Numbered from the stretch's first letter, positions 1-8,312 are shown. The stretch is 64,000 nt of DNA from CAVVEQ01 sp963806635 (GCA_963806635.1 CAWDZA010000021.1:62001-126000); one strand, 5' to 3'. A program made the numbers and translations. The notes: generated from the sequence alone by a model not told the origin.

Positions 1-609
1 ATCCGCGGCAGCCACCGAGCTGCGGTTATCCATCCCATCCGTCAGCGCCACAATTGCCTTCCGCCCGGGTATATCCGCCAGGATATCTTCACCTTTCACC
101 AGAGCGTCATACATGGCGGTGTCGCCCTTCGCGGCTAGCTTATCGATGGCGTTATTGAGCGCGTTGGGGTCGTCCGTCACCGCCTGCGAAAGGGTCAGAT
201 CGGTATTGAAAGCCAGGATGCCGGTCTGGTCGCCTGCGCGCATGCGCCCGATGAAATCCTTGGCTACCTCCTTGGCACGGATCAGCTTTTCGCCGGTGGC
301 CATGCTTCCCGAGGTATCCATCAGCAGCAGGGTCGTCACAGGTCCTGCTTCGCCCGAACCCTGCAGCAGTTGGGCATCCACCGGCTGACCGTTCTCCATC
401 ACCACCAGGCTTGCCGGGTTCACCGGCAGGGGCTGGCCATTCGCGTCGGTCACAGAGATATACACGGTCACCAGCGGGAAGCGCGAGGTGTCCACCTGGG
501 TGATGCGCACCACCGGCTCATCGCCAGCGCGTACCGGCGCAGCAGTCAGTGTAAAAAGCATCCCCAGACAGGCGAGAAGGCTAATTGCTTTAAATAATCG
601 CTTGTTCAT
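1..609 (-). CDS. von Willebrand factor A domain protein, secreted or membrane-tethered (C-terminus outside window)
   Basis: 203 codons are visible before the window edge cuts the gene. The start ATG at 609 lies 2 nt after the stop of the FHA gene and has AGAGG just upstream. Residues 1-28 form a signal peptide (basic start, hydrophobic core, ending near APVRA). Residues 30-85 are a beta-rich region. A VWA domain follows: the MIDAS motif DTSGS at residues 98-102, a downstream GDTAMYD that supplies the MIDAS threonine, and LTDGMDN. VWA domains bind proteins or ligands through a metal ion. As the last visible gene of the ubiquitin-like operon, it could be a partner or scaffold of that system outside the membrane; that is inference. 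The family is clear, the function unknown. Confidence 0.85.
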   Translation of the reverse strand, partial: MNKRLFKAISLLACLGMLFTLTAAPVRAGDEPVVRITQVDTSRFPLVTVYISVTDANGQPLPVNPASLVVMENGQPVDAQLLQGSGEAGPVTTLLLMDTSGSMATGEKLIRAKEVAKDFIGRMRAGDQTGILAFNTDLTLSQAVTDDPNALNNAIDKLAAKGDTAMYDALVKGEDILADIPGRKAIVALTDGMDNRSSVAAAD

Positions 610-611
610 GG

Positions 612-1472
612 TCAACCTCTCTTCTCGCGGTAGACGACCCTGGTGTGTCCCAGGCTGATCGTCTGCCCATCGCGCAGTTGGGCTTCCTCGATCTTTCTGC
701 CATCGATAAAGGTGCCGCCCAGGCTGAGATCTTTCAGGACGAAATACGTATCCGCTCCGCGCAGAATGGCGTGCTGGGGAGCGATATCCGGGTCGGGCAG
801 GACGATATCGGATTTCATGGGCGAGCTGCCAATGAATGCCGCCGGTCCGCCCTTTTTCAGGAACTTATCCAGGATGAACTCGGTGCCCTGCATCTTGCCG
901 CTGGTCACCTCAAACCAGGCCTGGGTGAGCAGGTACGTGAAGAGCGCGATGCACCCTCCGATCCCCGCCCCCAGCACCAGCAGCCCGGCGCCCTTGCCAT
1001 ACAGCGGAGATTTCACCAGCGCGCGGAACCCTTCCAGCAGCAGAACACCCAGAACGCCGCCAGCCAGTCCCCCCAGGGCGCTCTTCCAGGCCTGCGCGCC
1101 GCCCTTGATCCCCCCGGCGAACCCTACCGCCAGTCCGAAGATACCCCAGCCGATCATGCGGCTGATGAGCATCCCGCCTGTAAATTGGAAGGCAGCCTCC
1201 GCCAGCGGCAGCCCCACGGCTCCGCCAGCCATCCCAAGCAAGCCGCTTGCCAACCCGGCCTGCCACATCTGCCGGTAATTTCCGTTCACCAGCCCGTCGG
1301 TCAGCCCGATGCACCCGCCGATCAGAAAACCGATCAGCGCCCCCACTCCAAGCTCGCTCAGGTACAGGTTGCCGAAGAAAGACAGCCCCATGTAGTTGCT
1401 CAACTGCCAGGCGAGCAATCCTCCAATTGCCCCCAGGACAGCAAAGTAATAGATCCGCATTGCACGGCTCAT
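612..1472 (-). CDS. Polytopic membrane protein with C-terminal FHA domain
   Basis: About 286 residues. ATG 1472 is chosen because it overlaps the JAMM stop as ATGA and has AAGGAGG at a good distance; a TTG at 1481 would be an alternative. Residues 1-195 are glycine-rich hydrophobic segments forming roughly five to six membrane helices. The last ~90 residues are a forkhead-associated domain with the typical strand pattern (FIGSSP, SDIVLPDPDIAPQHAIL, LKDLSLGGTFIDG, LRDGQTISLG). FHA domains bind phosphothreonine peptides, so the protein probably presents a phosphopeptide reader at the cytoplasmic face. It lies between the JAMM and VWA genes in one operon. No kinase gene is visible nearby. The family call is firm; the role in ubiquitin-like conjugation is inferred from position. 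Confidence 0.85.
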   Translation of the reverse strand: MSRAMRIYYFAVLGAIGGLLAWQLSNYMGLSFFGNLYLSELGVGALIGFLIGGCIGLTDGLVNGNYRQMWQAGLASGLLGMAGGAVGLPLAEAAFQFTGGMLISRMIGWGIFGLAVGFAGGIKGGAQAWKSALGGLAGGVLGVLLLEGFRALVKSPLYGKGAGLLVLGAGIGGCIALFTYLLTQAWFEVTSGKMQGTEFILDKFLKKGGPAAFIGSSPMKSDIVLPDPDIAPQHAILRGADTYFVLKDLSLGGTFIDGRKIEEAQLRDGQTISLGHTRVVYREKRG

Positions 1473-2141
1473 TGGTAACAACCTCCTTTGTCGGCCGGGC
1501 GGTCGCCAACTGGCACCAGGTTGCGCCAGAGCACAACACTGCGCCCATCCCTGCCGGTAAGTTCGTAGAAACCGAAATAACGATGGTTATCCAGGTTCCC
1601 ATCCACAGTTTGAATAAAAAATCCCCCCCAGAAATTGTATGGTTCGATCACCAGCGCCACCTGCCAGGAGGCCGGGTAAAAATTCTGATGCAGCCAGTGA
1701 TCCCAGGAGGAGAAGAACACGCCCATTTTTGGGTGGGTGTGGAACCATCCCACCAGCTCCTTGCCCGGGTAACACTCCTCCATCTCCCGGTTGATCGCCA
1801 CGATGCTATCCTGCGTGAAGGTCAGGTGTGCCCGCCCGTAGCGGGTGGCTTCAGCGGGCAGCACCCGATCGATCACAATGTAGTCCCGTCCGCTGTCCTG
1901 ATCCACGCGGTGCTTTCCCAGCAGCCACCCGCCGGTTTCGTTGTTCAGATCCTGCCCGGCGATGGCGCAGGCGCGGATATACGCGCGCTGGCTGAAAAAG
2001 ACTTCCACCGCCGGGGCAGTTCTGGTTGTCCTCGCCACCCGCAGGCACCCAGTGGATCGAACGACTGAGAGGCATGCGGCCTTCCTGGGTTGGCTGCAGG
2101 TGGTCCGGGATCAGGCGAATGCGGTTCGGGCTGTTTTCCAT
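1469..2141 (-). CDS. JAMM/MPN+ (Mov34/PAD-1) metalloprotease, probable ubiquitin-like deconjugase (one apparent frameshift)
   Basis: The open frame 2038-1469 encodes a full JAMM domain. Numbered from 2038, it has Glu34 in NETGGWLLG, His100 and His102 in HTHP, then Ser110 and Asp113 (HxH, seven residues, SxxD), so all zinc and catalytic residues are present. Such enzymes cleave isopeptide bonds after the C-terminal glycine of ubiquitin-like proteins. A second frame from ATG 2141 gives a plausible N-terminus (MENSPNRIRLIPDHL...). Removing one base from the G-run at 2013-2016 joins the frames through NCPAVEVFF and gives about 223 residues. The stop overlaps the FHA start. It sits directly after the free UBL gene, which supports a maturation or recycling role. 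The domain is secure; the N-terminal extension is inferred. Confidence 0.87.
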
Positions 2142-2173
2142 GCTGGCTTCTTTGTCCGTTGGGGTTGATCCAA

Positions 2174-2440
2174 TTACCCGGCGGTGATATCCGCGGTGAT
2201 CATCAGGCGGTCCTCCGCCGGCACCCCGGCGGCTGCCAGGGTTTCATCCTCCAGCAGCTCGCGTCCCAGCGCCTTGCTGTCGATGCGGTAGCTGATGGGG
2301 CGCCCATCGGGGCCAGTCACTGGCAGCGCCAGCGAGGTGGTCAATTCGGGCAGCAATTCCTTCACCGGAACATCATCCGGCACTTCCGCCGTGCGGCTTC
2401 CCCCTGAGGGAAGAACGAGCGTCACAGATTTGTCGGTCAT
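2174..2440 (-). CDS. Free ubiquitin-like protein, YukD/EsaB-like beta-grasp, C-terminal glycine
   Basis: 88 residues with AAGGAG before ATG 2440. The order of beta strands, a central helix (VPVKELLPELTTSL) and the late ETLAAAGVPAEDRLMIT strand fits a YukD-type ubiquitin fold. By my count it matches 58 of 88 positions of the UBL domain fused to the E2 in the neighbouring gene, so one arose from the other by duplication. The chain ends ...ITAG, exposing a terminal glycine that an E1 could adenylate without prior processing. It lies between the E2 and JAMM genes of a complete conjugation operon. YukD proteins also occur in type VII secretion loci, but no EssC or WXG100 gene is here. That this is the conjugated modifier is a strong inference, not shown. 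Confidence 0.82.
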   Translation of the reverse strand: MTDKSVTLVLPSGGSRTAEVPDDVPVKELLPELTTSLALPVTGPDGRPISYRIDSKALGRELLEDETLAAAGVPAEDRLMITADITAG

Positions 2441-2473
2441 TTTGAACTCCTTTTGTTATTTGAATCGATCAAT

Positions 2474-3322
2474 TTACTTCTTGATCTTTATGCGCGAGAC
2501 TTTGGGGGCAGCGGTGCTGCGCAGCTTTACCCGCTCCGGCCGCAGTAATTCACGCCGATCAACAGGAAAGAAATCGGGATGCTTGGCGCGGTATGCCCGG
2601 CACCAGCGGGCTGCTTCCACATCCCAGGGGAAAGGTGGCTTGGATGGATCATCATGGAAATTCTTGTATTGCAGCATCTCGCCCATCATGATCACCAGCG
2701 TGTCGAGCGAACGGCTGGCCGCCCACCAGGCGGCATCGATGCACACGCTGCCATTCTGATGGTTGATATTGGGGTGCCAGATGGGCGTCATCCAGGTGAG
2801 CCCCGGCCAGCGCTGAGGGTATTGCGTGTGCAGATATATCTCCACCTGGTGCCGGCTGGCCATCACCGGATCACCCTTGCGATCCACCTTGGTGATGCTT
2901 TTACACAGGTAGGTGATGATGTAGCGCTCGGGCAGAAACCCGGCGCTCACCGGCTTGGCCTGCACTTTGATCAGATCCGACCGCGCCGCCAGCTCCAGGA
3001 CGAGCTGATAATCGGCCCGCAACCTTCGCATGCGCGGGCTCTCGCTCACCGCCGTCCCTCCCGCGGTGATATCCGCGGTCAGCATCAGGCGGTCCTCCGC
3101 CGGGATGCCCGCCTCGGCTAGCGTCTCAGTTTCCCAGAGCTCGCGGCCTAAGGCTTTGCTATCCAGGCGGTACCCCATCGCTCGGCCATCCGGCCCCACC
3201 GTGGGCAGCTTGAGCAGCGAGGTGAGTTCCGCGATGATATCGCGCACCGGCAGGTCGTCGGGGATATCCGCGCGGCGGGCGCCGCCATTGGGCATAACGA
3301 TGGTTATCGAAAGATCGCTCAT
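2474..3322 (-). CDS. Ubiquitin-like domain fused to an E2 (UBC-fold) conjugating enzyme
   Basis: 282 residues. Residues 1-89 are a UBL domain ending ITAGG, 66% identical to the free UBL. Residues ~97-250 are an E2/UBC domain: HPNI at 183-186, the catalytic cysteine C194 in GSVCID eight residues after HPN-Ile, then WAASRSLDTLVIMMGEML and PFPWDVEAARWCRAYR, typical of UBC C-terminal helices. E2 enzymes accept a UBL from E1 as a thioester and pass it to a target, often with a RING E3; an E1 and a RING protein are encoded just upstream. The GG between the two domains could be cut by the JAMM enzyme to free a second modifier, or the UBL could remain as a tether. It follows the RING gene by 21 nt. 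The domain calls are firm. Confidence 0.9.
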   Translation of the reverse strand: MSDLSITIVMPNGGARRADIPDDLPVRDIIAELTSLLKLPTVGPDGRAMGYRLDSKALGRELWETETLAEAGIPAEDRLMLTADITAGGTAVSESPRMRRLRADYQLVLELAARSDLIKVQAKPVSAGFLPERYIITYLCKSITKVDRKGDPVMASRHQVEIYLHTQYPQRWPGLTWMTPIWHPNINHQNGSVCIDAAWWAASRSLDTLVIMMGEMLQYKNFHDDPSKPPFPWDVEAARWCRAYRAKHPDFFPVDRRELLRPERVKLRSTAAPKVSRIKIKK

Positions 3323-3343
3323 CAGTGTTTCTCCAATTTAGGT

Positions 3344-4181
3344 TTAGGCGGGGGTATCGTGCGGCACCTGGCAGCGCCCTGTGATATCCCAGCAGTCTTT
3401 GTGATGATAGGCTTTGCAAATGGGGCAGATGACCACCCCGCGCGGATCGTTTCGTTTCACTTCCTCCAGGCAGTAGGGGCAGCGATGCTCGTCGAAACCT
3501 GCCAGGGTCACTTTGCGGCGGGACTTCCTGGTTGATGTACCTGCTTTGGATGCTGCCTTTTTACCAACCACCAGCTTGTTCTTTTTCGTTCCCTTTTTGA
3601 TGGAGGCCTTGCTTCTCCGGGTTGTGGTGGTGGGGGAATTTGCAACCGTTACCGCGATTGCCGCAGCAGGAGTGGGCAACGACGCATGGGGTTCCACAAG
3701 GATAGCGGAAGGGGAGGGCATATCATTAGGGGTGGCAGTCTCGATCGTCCCTCTCTTGCGCCGGAAGCCATAAAGTGCGATATAAACCGCGCCCAGCCCG
3801 AATGCGATCTGCACCAGGCCGTACCAGTCGATGGATGAGCGGATGTAGGGGCTGAGCCCCAGCATCCCGCTCGAGACCATATACATCACCACCAGCCCGG
3901 CAAAGAGCGCCACCGCTGCGGCCAAAAACCGCAGCGCCGGGCTGCGCTTTTTCAGCAGCCAGCGGGACATGAACCCTGCCAGCAGCCCCAGGCTAGATGG
4001 TGGCAGTGAAACCGAAAACCACCAGGTGGACGGTCGTGTTCTGCAGGTAAAGCAGCAGCAGCAGGATCCCCGCTCCCACCGCCGGCAGAATGACCAGGGT
4101 CAGGCGCCAGGCCAGGCTGAGCGCCTCGCGGGTCCACTTTTTGACCCGCTCTTTGAAGGTGGAATTCCCGGCATCCATCAT
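3344..4181 (-). CDS. Membrane-anchored prokaryotic RING-finger protein, candidate E3 (one apparent frameshift)
   Basis: The intact frame 3970-3344 (208 residues) has two to three membrane helices (about 12-66), a basic low-complexity linker (75-155), and a C-terminal zinc module: C164PYC167, C182PIC185, HH189-190, C193W, C200. This CxxC...CPxC..HHxxCW...C pattern matches Prok-RING_1. An upstream frame starts at ATG 4181, one base after the E1 stop, and encodes 62 residues with one membrane helix ending VHLVVFGFTATI before a TAG at 3993-3995. Removing one base there joins it to SLGLLAGFMSRWLLKK, giving about 278 residues whose first third resembles LapA-type membrane proteins. The RING would face the cytoplasm near the E2. 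E3 activity is inferred from domain and operon context. Confidence 0.8.
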
Positions 4182-5840
4182 TTATTCCTTCAGGGTGATC
4201 CTGGATCCTGAATTCTTTGGGGACGCGTCAGCCACAGGGGTCTCCGCGGGCGTTTCCGCGCCCAGCCGCACCTTCATCCCGTGCTGCTCGCCCAGCAGGG
4301 AAGGCTTTTCGAAGTGGCTGAAATGCAGCGCTTCCTTCAAATCGCCGCTCAGCTCATAGAACCGGTATTCCTGGGCGTTATAAGCCCGCAAAATGTGCAG
4401 TGCGGGCACCCCTGCTTCGGCCAGGGTCATGCGAGAGGAAATCTTCCTTACCGGTCACCGAATGGGTCATCTCGATCTCGCGCAAACTTCCGCATGTGGA
4501 ACAGTGCGCGGCTTGGAAGGTCACCTCCGCCATGGGTTTCAGCACCCGCTCGCGGGTCTGGCAGGTGGTGCAGTTCAGCGAGATGATCAGCTCCTGGTCC
4601 AGCTCCAAGCACCGCGTCGGCACCCAGGTCGGCATGGACGATGCGCACCAGCTCGCCCAGGGTGGTCTTTCCAGCGCTGAGCCGGCAGCTCAGTCACTTC
4701 GCCGTAGGTCCAGTGGGATTCGCAGTCCTCGCGCGGTTTGTAGGCGCTGGTGTGCATATCATTGTTCATGCCGTTGAAATGGGTCACCTTGCCCGCTTCC
4801 ACCGGCAGCGCGTGGATGATCTTCAGTGCTTCCTGGGCCTGCATGGCACCGATGATGGAGGCGATGGTGGGCGTGGTGGGCACTTTGCCCAGCAGCACGT
4901 TCTCGCGTGCCAGCAGCGGGCAGGAATAGCGCAGGGAGAGATCCCGCCGGGCCTGCTCGGTGAGCGTGCATTCAAAGCAGGCACCCTGCCCGGGGATGAA
5001 GACCCGTACCAGCCCGAGGAATTCCTGGATGGCGCCATCCACCCAGGGTTTGTTCATCCAGTAGGCAAAGCGGTTCACCGCCAGGCGCGCCTCGCGGTTA
5101 TCCAGGCAGCCGACGATCACATCCATCCGTCGGATGATGCCCAGGCCCAGCCCGGTGGTCACATCGGCATGCAGATATTGCACCCGCACATTGGGGTTCA
5201 GGTCCTTCAGCCGGGCAGCCGCCACCTCCGCCTTGCGGCGGCCGGTGTCGCTTTCGCGGTAGAGCACCGAACGGCTCAGGTTGGCCAGCTCGATCGTATC
5301 AAAATCCAGGATGAAAATATGCCCCACGCCCATCAGCGCCAGGTTCTTGGCCACCTCGTTGCCCAGCGCCCCCGCCCCCACAATCAGTACCTTCGCTTTT
5401 GCCACCTTATCCCGCTCCCACCAGGAGATCAGTTCGAAGGTTCCCTGGCGGTCGGTTTTCAAATTCGGAACCAGCAGCGGTTTTTCAGGAGAAACTGGCA
5501 GCCGCCTGGGACCCGCGGATTCATCCCGGGGCGTGGCTGGGTTTTGGGTGGAGATGAGGGAGAGGTCCATCGCCGCCAGCTCGCGCGCGTTGGCCACATT
5601 GGAGGCGTTCAGCTCGTTCACAAACCAGCCCACCCCCTGCTTGCCGGTGATCAGCTCGTTCTCCTGCAGGATCTTGAGCGCCTCACGCAGCGTGGAGCGC
5701 CCCACACCGAATTGCTCGCACAACTCGCGCTCGGAGGGCAACTGGCTGAGAGGTTTATAGGCTCCGCCCGTGATGGCGTTGGCGATCCGCCCGGCCAGCA
5801 CGTCGGAGAGGGATTTGCGCGGAAGAAGGTTAAAGGTCAT
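4182..5840 (-). CDS. GntR-type HTH fused to ThiF/E1 activating enzyme with C-terminal zinc ribbon (three apparent frameshifts)
   Basis: The intact frame 5840-4587 encodes residues 1-~388. Residues 1-78 are a GntR winged helix (LPSERELCEQFGVGRSTLREAL). Residues ~130-345 are an E1/ThiF domain: GAGALGNE at 155-162 for ATP, DFDTIELANLSR, C288FEC291, candidate catalytic Cys307 in YSCPLL, and the helix PTIASIIGAMQAQEALK. The C-terminus is split over three frames. Removing one base near 4683, 4607 and 4430 yields SAGKTTLGELVRIVHADLG, then a zinc ribbon (CTTC...CSTC), then LAEAGVPALHILRAYNAQEY, ending at 4182; about 551 residues. E1 adenylates the UBL C-terminus and forms a thioester. The DNA-binding head suggests self-regulation or chromatin targeting, which is speculative. 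It is the first gene of the operon. Confidence 0.85.
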
Positions 5841-6150
5841 ATCTGCTCACTTGTTTGTTTATCAGACCACTATACAAGATTATAGCGAGCGAAATCGAAA
5901 TGTCAACCCCTTTAAAGTTAAGAATCTGGGAAGGTATTATTCTTACCCTCTTCCGCGCAACGAGGGGAGGGTAGGGTCAAGGGTATTGCACTCGCCTTGC
6001 GAGAAGGGGATCCGGCAGTGAGGCATGACCCCCTGAATCGGGAAGCCTGACACTTTCCGACCGCATTGATTCGTCGCATAATGTGTTTAATTAACAGGTA
6101 AAATAAGCCTGAGTTTGTCCAATTACTCTGTTTTCCCGCAGGAGGTATGA
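5841..6150. other. Divergent intergenic region between the ubiquitin-like operon and the oxidoreductase operon
   Basis: 310 bp with no credible coding frame. Just upstream of the E1 start is an AT-rich stretch (5860-5890, including ttatagc) likely to hold the minus-strand promoter and perhaps an operator for the GntR head of the E1. The other side ends in GGAGG at 6141-6145 in front of ATG 6151. The middle holds a G/C-rich imperfect inverted segment (ccctc...gaggg near 5947-5969). Nothing else is recognised. Confidence 0.4.
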
Positions 6151-6402
6151 ATGCCCGTCAAAGGCACCATCGATGTGGATGAACAACTGTGCAAGGGCTG
6201 CGAACTGTGCGTTGCAGATTGCCCCCAGCACGTCCTGGCGCTCAACCTGGAGCACCTCACCCCCAAGGGTTATCACCCCGCCCACCTTTTCACCGAGGGC
6301 TGCACCGGCTGCGCGGTCTGCGCGCTGGTCTGCCCCGAGGCGGCCATCTCAGTCTACCGTGAAGGCGCAAAAGTGAAACCAGGCGATGGAGGTGCGGCAT
6401 GA
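6151..6402 (+). CDS. vorD: 2-oxoacid:ferredoxin oxidoreductase, ferredoxin-like delta subunit
   Basis: 83 residues with GGAGG five bases before ATG 6151. There are two 4Fe-4S motifs: CKGCELCVADCP around residues 14-25 and CTGCAVCALVCP around residues 51-62, each CxxCxxCxxxCP. The subunit carries electrons from the TPP site of the complex to external ferredoxin. Its stop overlaps the alpha-subunit start by 4 nt (ATGA), so the four genes 6151-8852 form one operon in the order delta, alpha, beta, gamma. This order is common for 2-oxoisovalerate (Vor) and 2-oxoglutarate (Kor) enzymes. The cofactor role is certain; the substrate, and hence the symbol, is tentative. Confidence 0.85.
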   Translation: MPVKGTIDVDEQLCKGCELCVADCPQHVLALNLEHLTPKGYHPAHLFTEGCTGCAVCALVCPEAAISVYREGAKVKPGDGGAA

Positions 6403-7511
6403 CCCGTGAACTCTGGAAGGGCAACGAAGCCGTGGCCGAGGCCGCGGTGCGGGCGGGCATGCAGGCCTATTTCGGCTACCCCATCACCCCGCAGACCGAG
6501 CTGCTTGAATACCTTTCCCGGCGTATGCCCCAGTTGGGGCGTGCCTTCGTCCAGGCTGAAAGCGAGCTTGGCGCCATCAACATGGTCTACGGCGCGGCCT
6601 GCACCGGCGCGCGCACCATGACCTCCTCCTCCAGCCCCGGCGTGAGCCTGATGATGGAAGGGCTCTCCTACATTGCCGGCACCGAGGTACCCATGGTACT
6701 GGTGGACGTAATGCGCGGCGGGCCGGGCCTGGGCAACATTGCCCCTGCTCAGGCAGATTACAACCAGATCATCCACGGAGGCGGGCACGGCGATTACTAC
6801 CCCATTGTGCTCGCCCCAGCCAGTGTGCAGGAATCGGTGGATCTGACCGTGCTGGCCTTCGACCTCGCCGAGAAATACCGCTCCATCTGCGTTGTACTCA
6901 CCGACGGCAGCATCGGGCAGATGATGGAACCCTGCGAGCTGCCCCCCATGCAGCCCTTGAAGAAAGCCTATCCTGATTGGGCTGTGCGCGGCGTGGATGG
7001 TGAAAAGCGCCACGTGCTCTCTTCCATCCAGCTTGATACTGCCTCGCAGGAGAAAGCCAACCTGCGCATGGTGCGCCGCTGGCAGGAAGTGCAGGCCAAC
7101 GAGATCCGCTTCAAGGAATACTACCTTGAAGATGCCGAATACGCGGTGATTGGCTTCGGCTCTGCCGGAAGGGTGGCGCTCAGCACGGTGCGCGCACTGC
7201 GCGCCGAGGGCATCAAGGTCGGTCTGCTGCGCCCCATCACCCTGGCGCCCTTCCCTGCCAAAGCCATCGGCGACCTGGCTTCCCGGGTCAAGGGCATCCT
7301 GGTGGTGGAGATGAACAACGGGCAGATGCTGGACGATGTTCTTCTTGCCAATAGTTGCCGCACCCCCGTGGAATTCTTCGGGCGCAACGGCGGGATCACC
7401 CCGCTTCCGGAAGAGATCGCCGCCGAGATCCGCGGTATGGCTTCCGGATCCAACCACACGGAAGGCCACCCCCGCGACCGCTGGCTGGCGCGGATCGCTT
7501 CCGTTCGCTAG
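6399..7511 (+). CDS. vorB: 2-oxoacid:ferredoxin oxidoreductase alpha subunit (VorB-like)
   Basis: 370 residues, overlapping the delta-subunit stop by 4 nt. The N-terminus GNEAVAEAAVRAGMQAYFGYPITPQTE, the ESELGAINMVYGAACTGARTMTSSSSPG stretch and the later EMNNGQM motif are those of the pyrimidine-binding and domain II/III fold of POR-family alpha subunits. The length fits. Together with beta and gamma it oxidises a 2-oxoacid plus CoA to an acyl-CoA, CO2 and reduced ferredoxin. The overall sequence resembles proteins annotated as VorB (branched-chain 2-oxoacids) more than pyruvate enzymes, but substrate range in this family is hard to read from sequence, and a 2-oxoglutarate enzyme is possible. 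Confidence 0.88.
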   Translation: MTRELWKGNEAVAEAAVRAGMQAYFGYPITPQTELLEYLSRRMPQLGRAFVQAESELGAINMVYGAACTGARTMTSSSSPGVSLMMEGLSYIAGTEVPMVLVDVMRGGPGLGNIAPAQADYNQIIHGGGHGDYYPIVLAPASVQESVDLTVLAFDLAEKYRSICVVLTDGSIGQMMEPCELPPMQPLKKAYPDWAVRGVDGEKRHVLSSIQLDTASQEKANLRMVRRWQEVQANEIRFKEYYLEDAEYAVIGFGSAGRVALSTVRALRAEGIKVGLLRPITLAPFPAKAIGDLASRVKGILVVEMNNGQMLDDVLLANSCRTPVEFFGRNGGITPLPEEIAAEIRGMASGSNHTEGHPRDRWLARIASVR

Positions 7512-7520
7512 GAGGTCATT

Positions 7521-8300
7521 ATGGTTACTGAACATCTCGAATACACCCCTGTCTATACTCGCCCGGAATCCATGACGGATGTCTCCACCCACTACTGCCC
7601 TGGCTGTACCCACGGCACGGCCCACAAGCTGGCCGCCGAGGTGTTGGATGAAATGGGCCTGCGTGAGCGCGCAATCGGCGTGGCTTCGGTGGGCTGCTCG
7701 GTCTTTGCTTACAACTACTTTAACTTCGACTGGGTGCAGGCCCCCCATGGGCGCGCCCCTGCCATGGCCACTGGCGTCAAACGCGTGCTGCCCGATAAAA
7801 TTGTGATGACCTACCAGGGCGATGGCGATATGGCCTCCATCGGTATGGGTGAGATCGTCCATGCTGCCGCCCGCGGAGAGAACATAACCGTCATCTTTAT
7901 CAACAATGCCAATTACGGCATGACCGGCGGACAGATGGCCCCCACCACCCTGCCGGGGATGAAGACCACCTCATCCCCCGATGGGCGTGACGTGGAGACC
8001 ATGGGCTACCCCGTGCGGGCAGCCGAGCTGCTGGCCACCCTGGATGGTGCCAGCTACGTCGTGCGGCGCTCGCTGCACGATCCGAAGAACATCCGCCTGA
8101 CCAAGAAAGCCATCCGCGCCGCCTTCGAAACCCAGGTACGCGGCTTGGGTTTTTCGATGGTGGAGATCCTCTCCACCTGCCCCACCAACTGGGGCATGAC
8201 GCCGCAGGCATCGCGGGTGTGGCTGCAGGAGAAAATGGTGCCCTACTTCCCGCTCAACGATTTCAAAGTTCACCCAACGATCCTGGAAGCAAGGCTGTAG
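7521..8300 (+). CDS. vorA: 2-oxoacid:ferredoxin oxidoreductase beta subunit (TPP-binding)
   Basis: 259 residues, 9 nt after the alpha gene, with GGAGG before ATG. HYCPGCTHGTAHKL near the N-terminus is the conserved cysteine region. GDGDMASIGMGEIVHAAARGENITVIFINNANYGMTGGQMAPTT is the TPP and magnesium motif (GDGD...NNxxYGMTGGQ). This subunit holds thiamine pyrophosphate and carries out the decarboxylation. It lacks the long C-terminal cysteine region of pyruvate enzymes, in keeping with a Vor/Kor type. It is cytoplasmic and cotranscribed with its partners. Family identity is very secure; substrate is not. Confidence 0.9.
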   Translation: MVTEHLEYTPVYTRPESMTDVSTHYCPGCTHGTAHKLAAEVLDEMGLRERAIGVASVGCSVFAYNYFNFDWVQAPHGRAPAMATGVKRVLPDKIVMTYQGDGDMASIGMGEIVHAAARGENITVIFINNANYGMTGGQMAPTTLPGMKTTSSPDGRDVETMGYPVRAAELLATLDGASYVVRRSLHDPKNIRLTKKAIRAAFETQVRGLGFSMVEILSTCPTNWGMTPQASRVWLQEKMVPYFPLNDFKVHPTILEARL

Positions 8301-8312
8301 AGGAGGAAACAG

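Noticed and set aside
2174..2440. Assignment to a type VII secretion system because of the YukD-like fold
   Set aside because: No EssC-type ATPase or WXG100 gene is present, while E1, E2, RING and JAMM genes are.
4641..5885. Long plus-strand open frame opposite the E1 gene (about 414 codons)
   Set aside because: It mirrors the GC-rich codons of the E1 gene, has no recognisable domain and no ribosome site; the minus strand shows clear GntR and ThiF motifs.
6354..7862. 502-codon minus-strand open frame opposite the oxidoreductase alpha subunit
   Set aside because: Rich in His, Gly and Ala as expected for antisense of a high-GC gene; the plus strand holds clear POR motifs.
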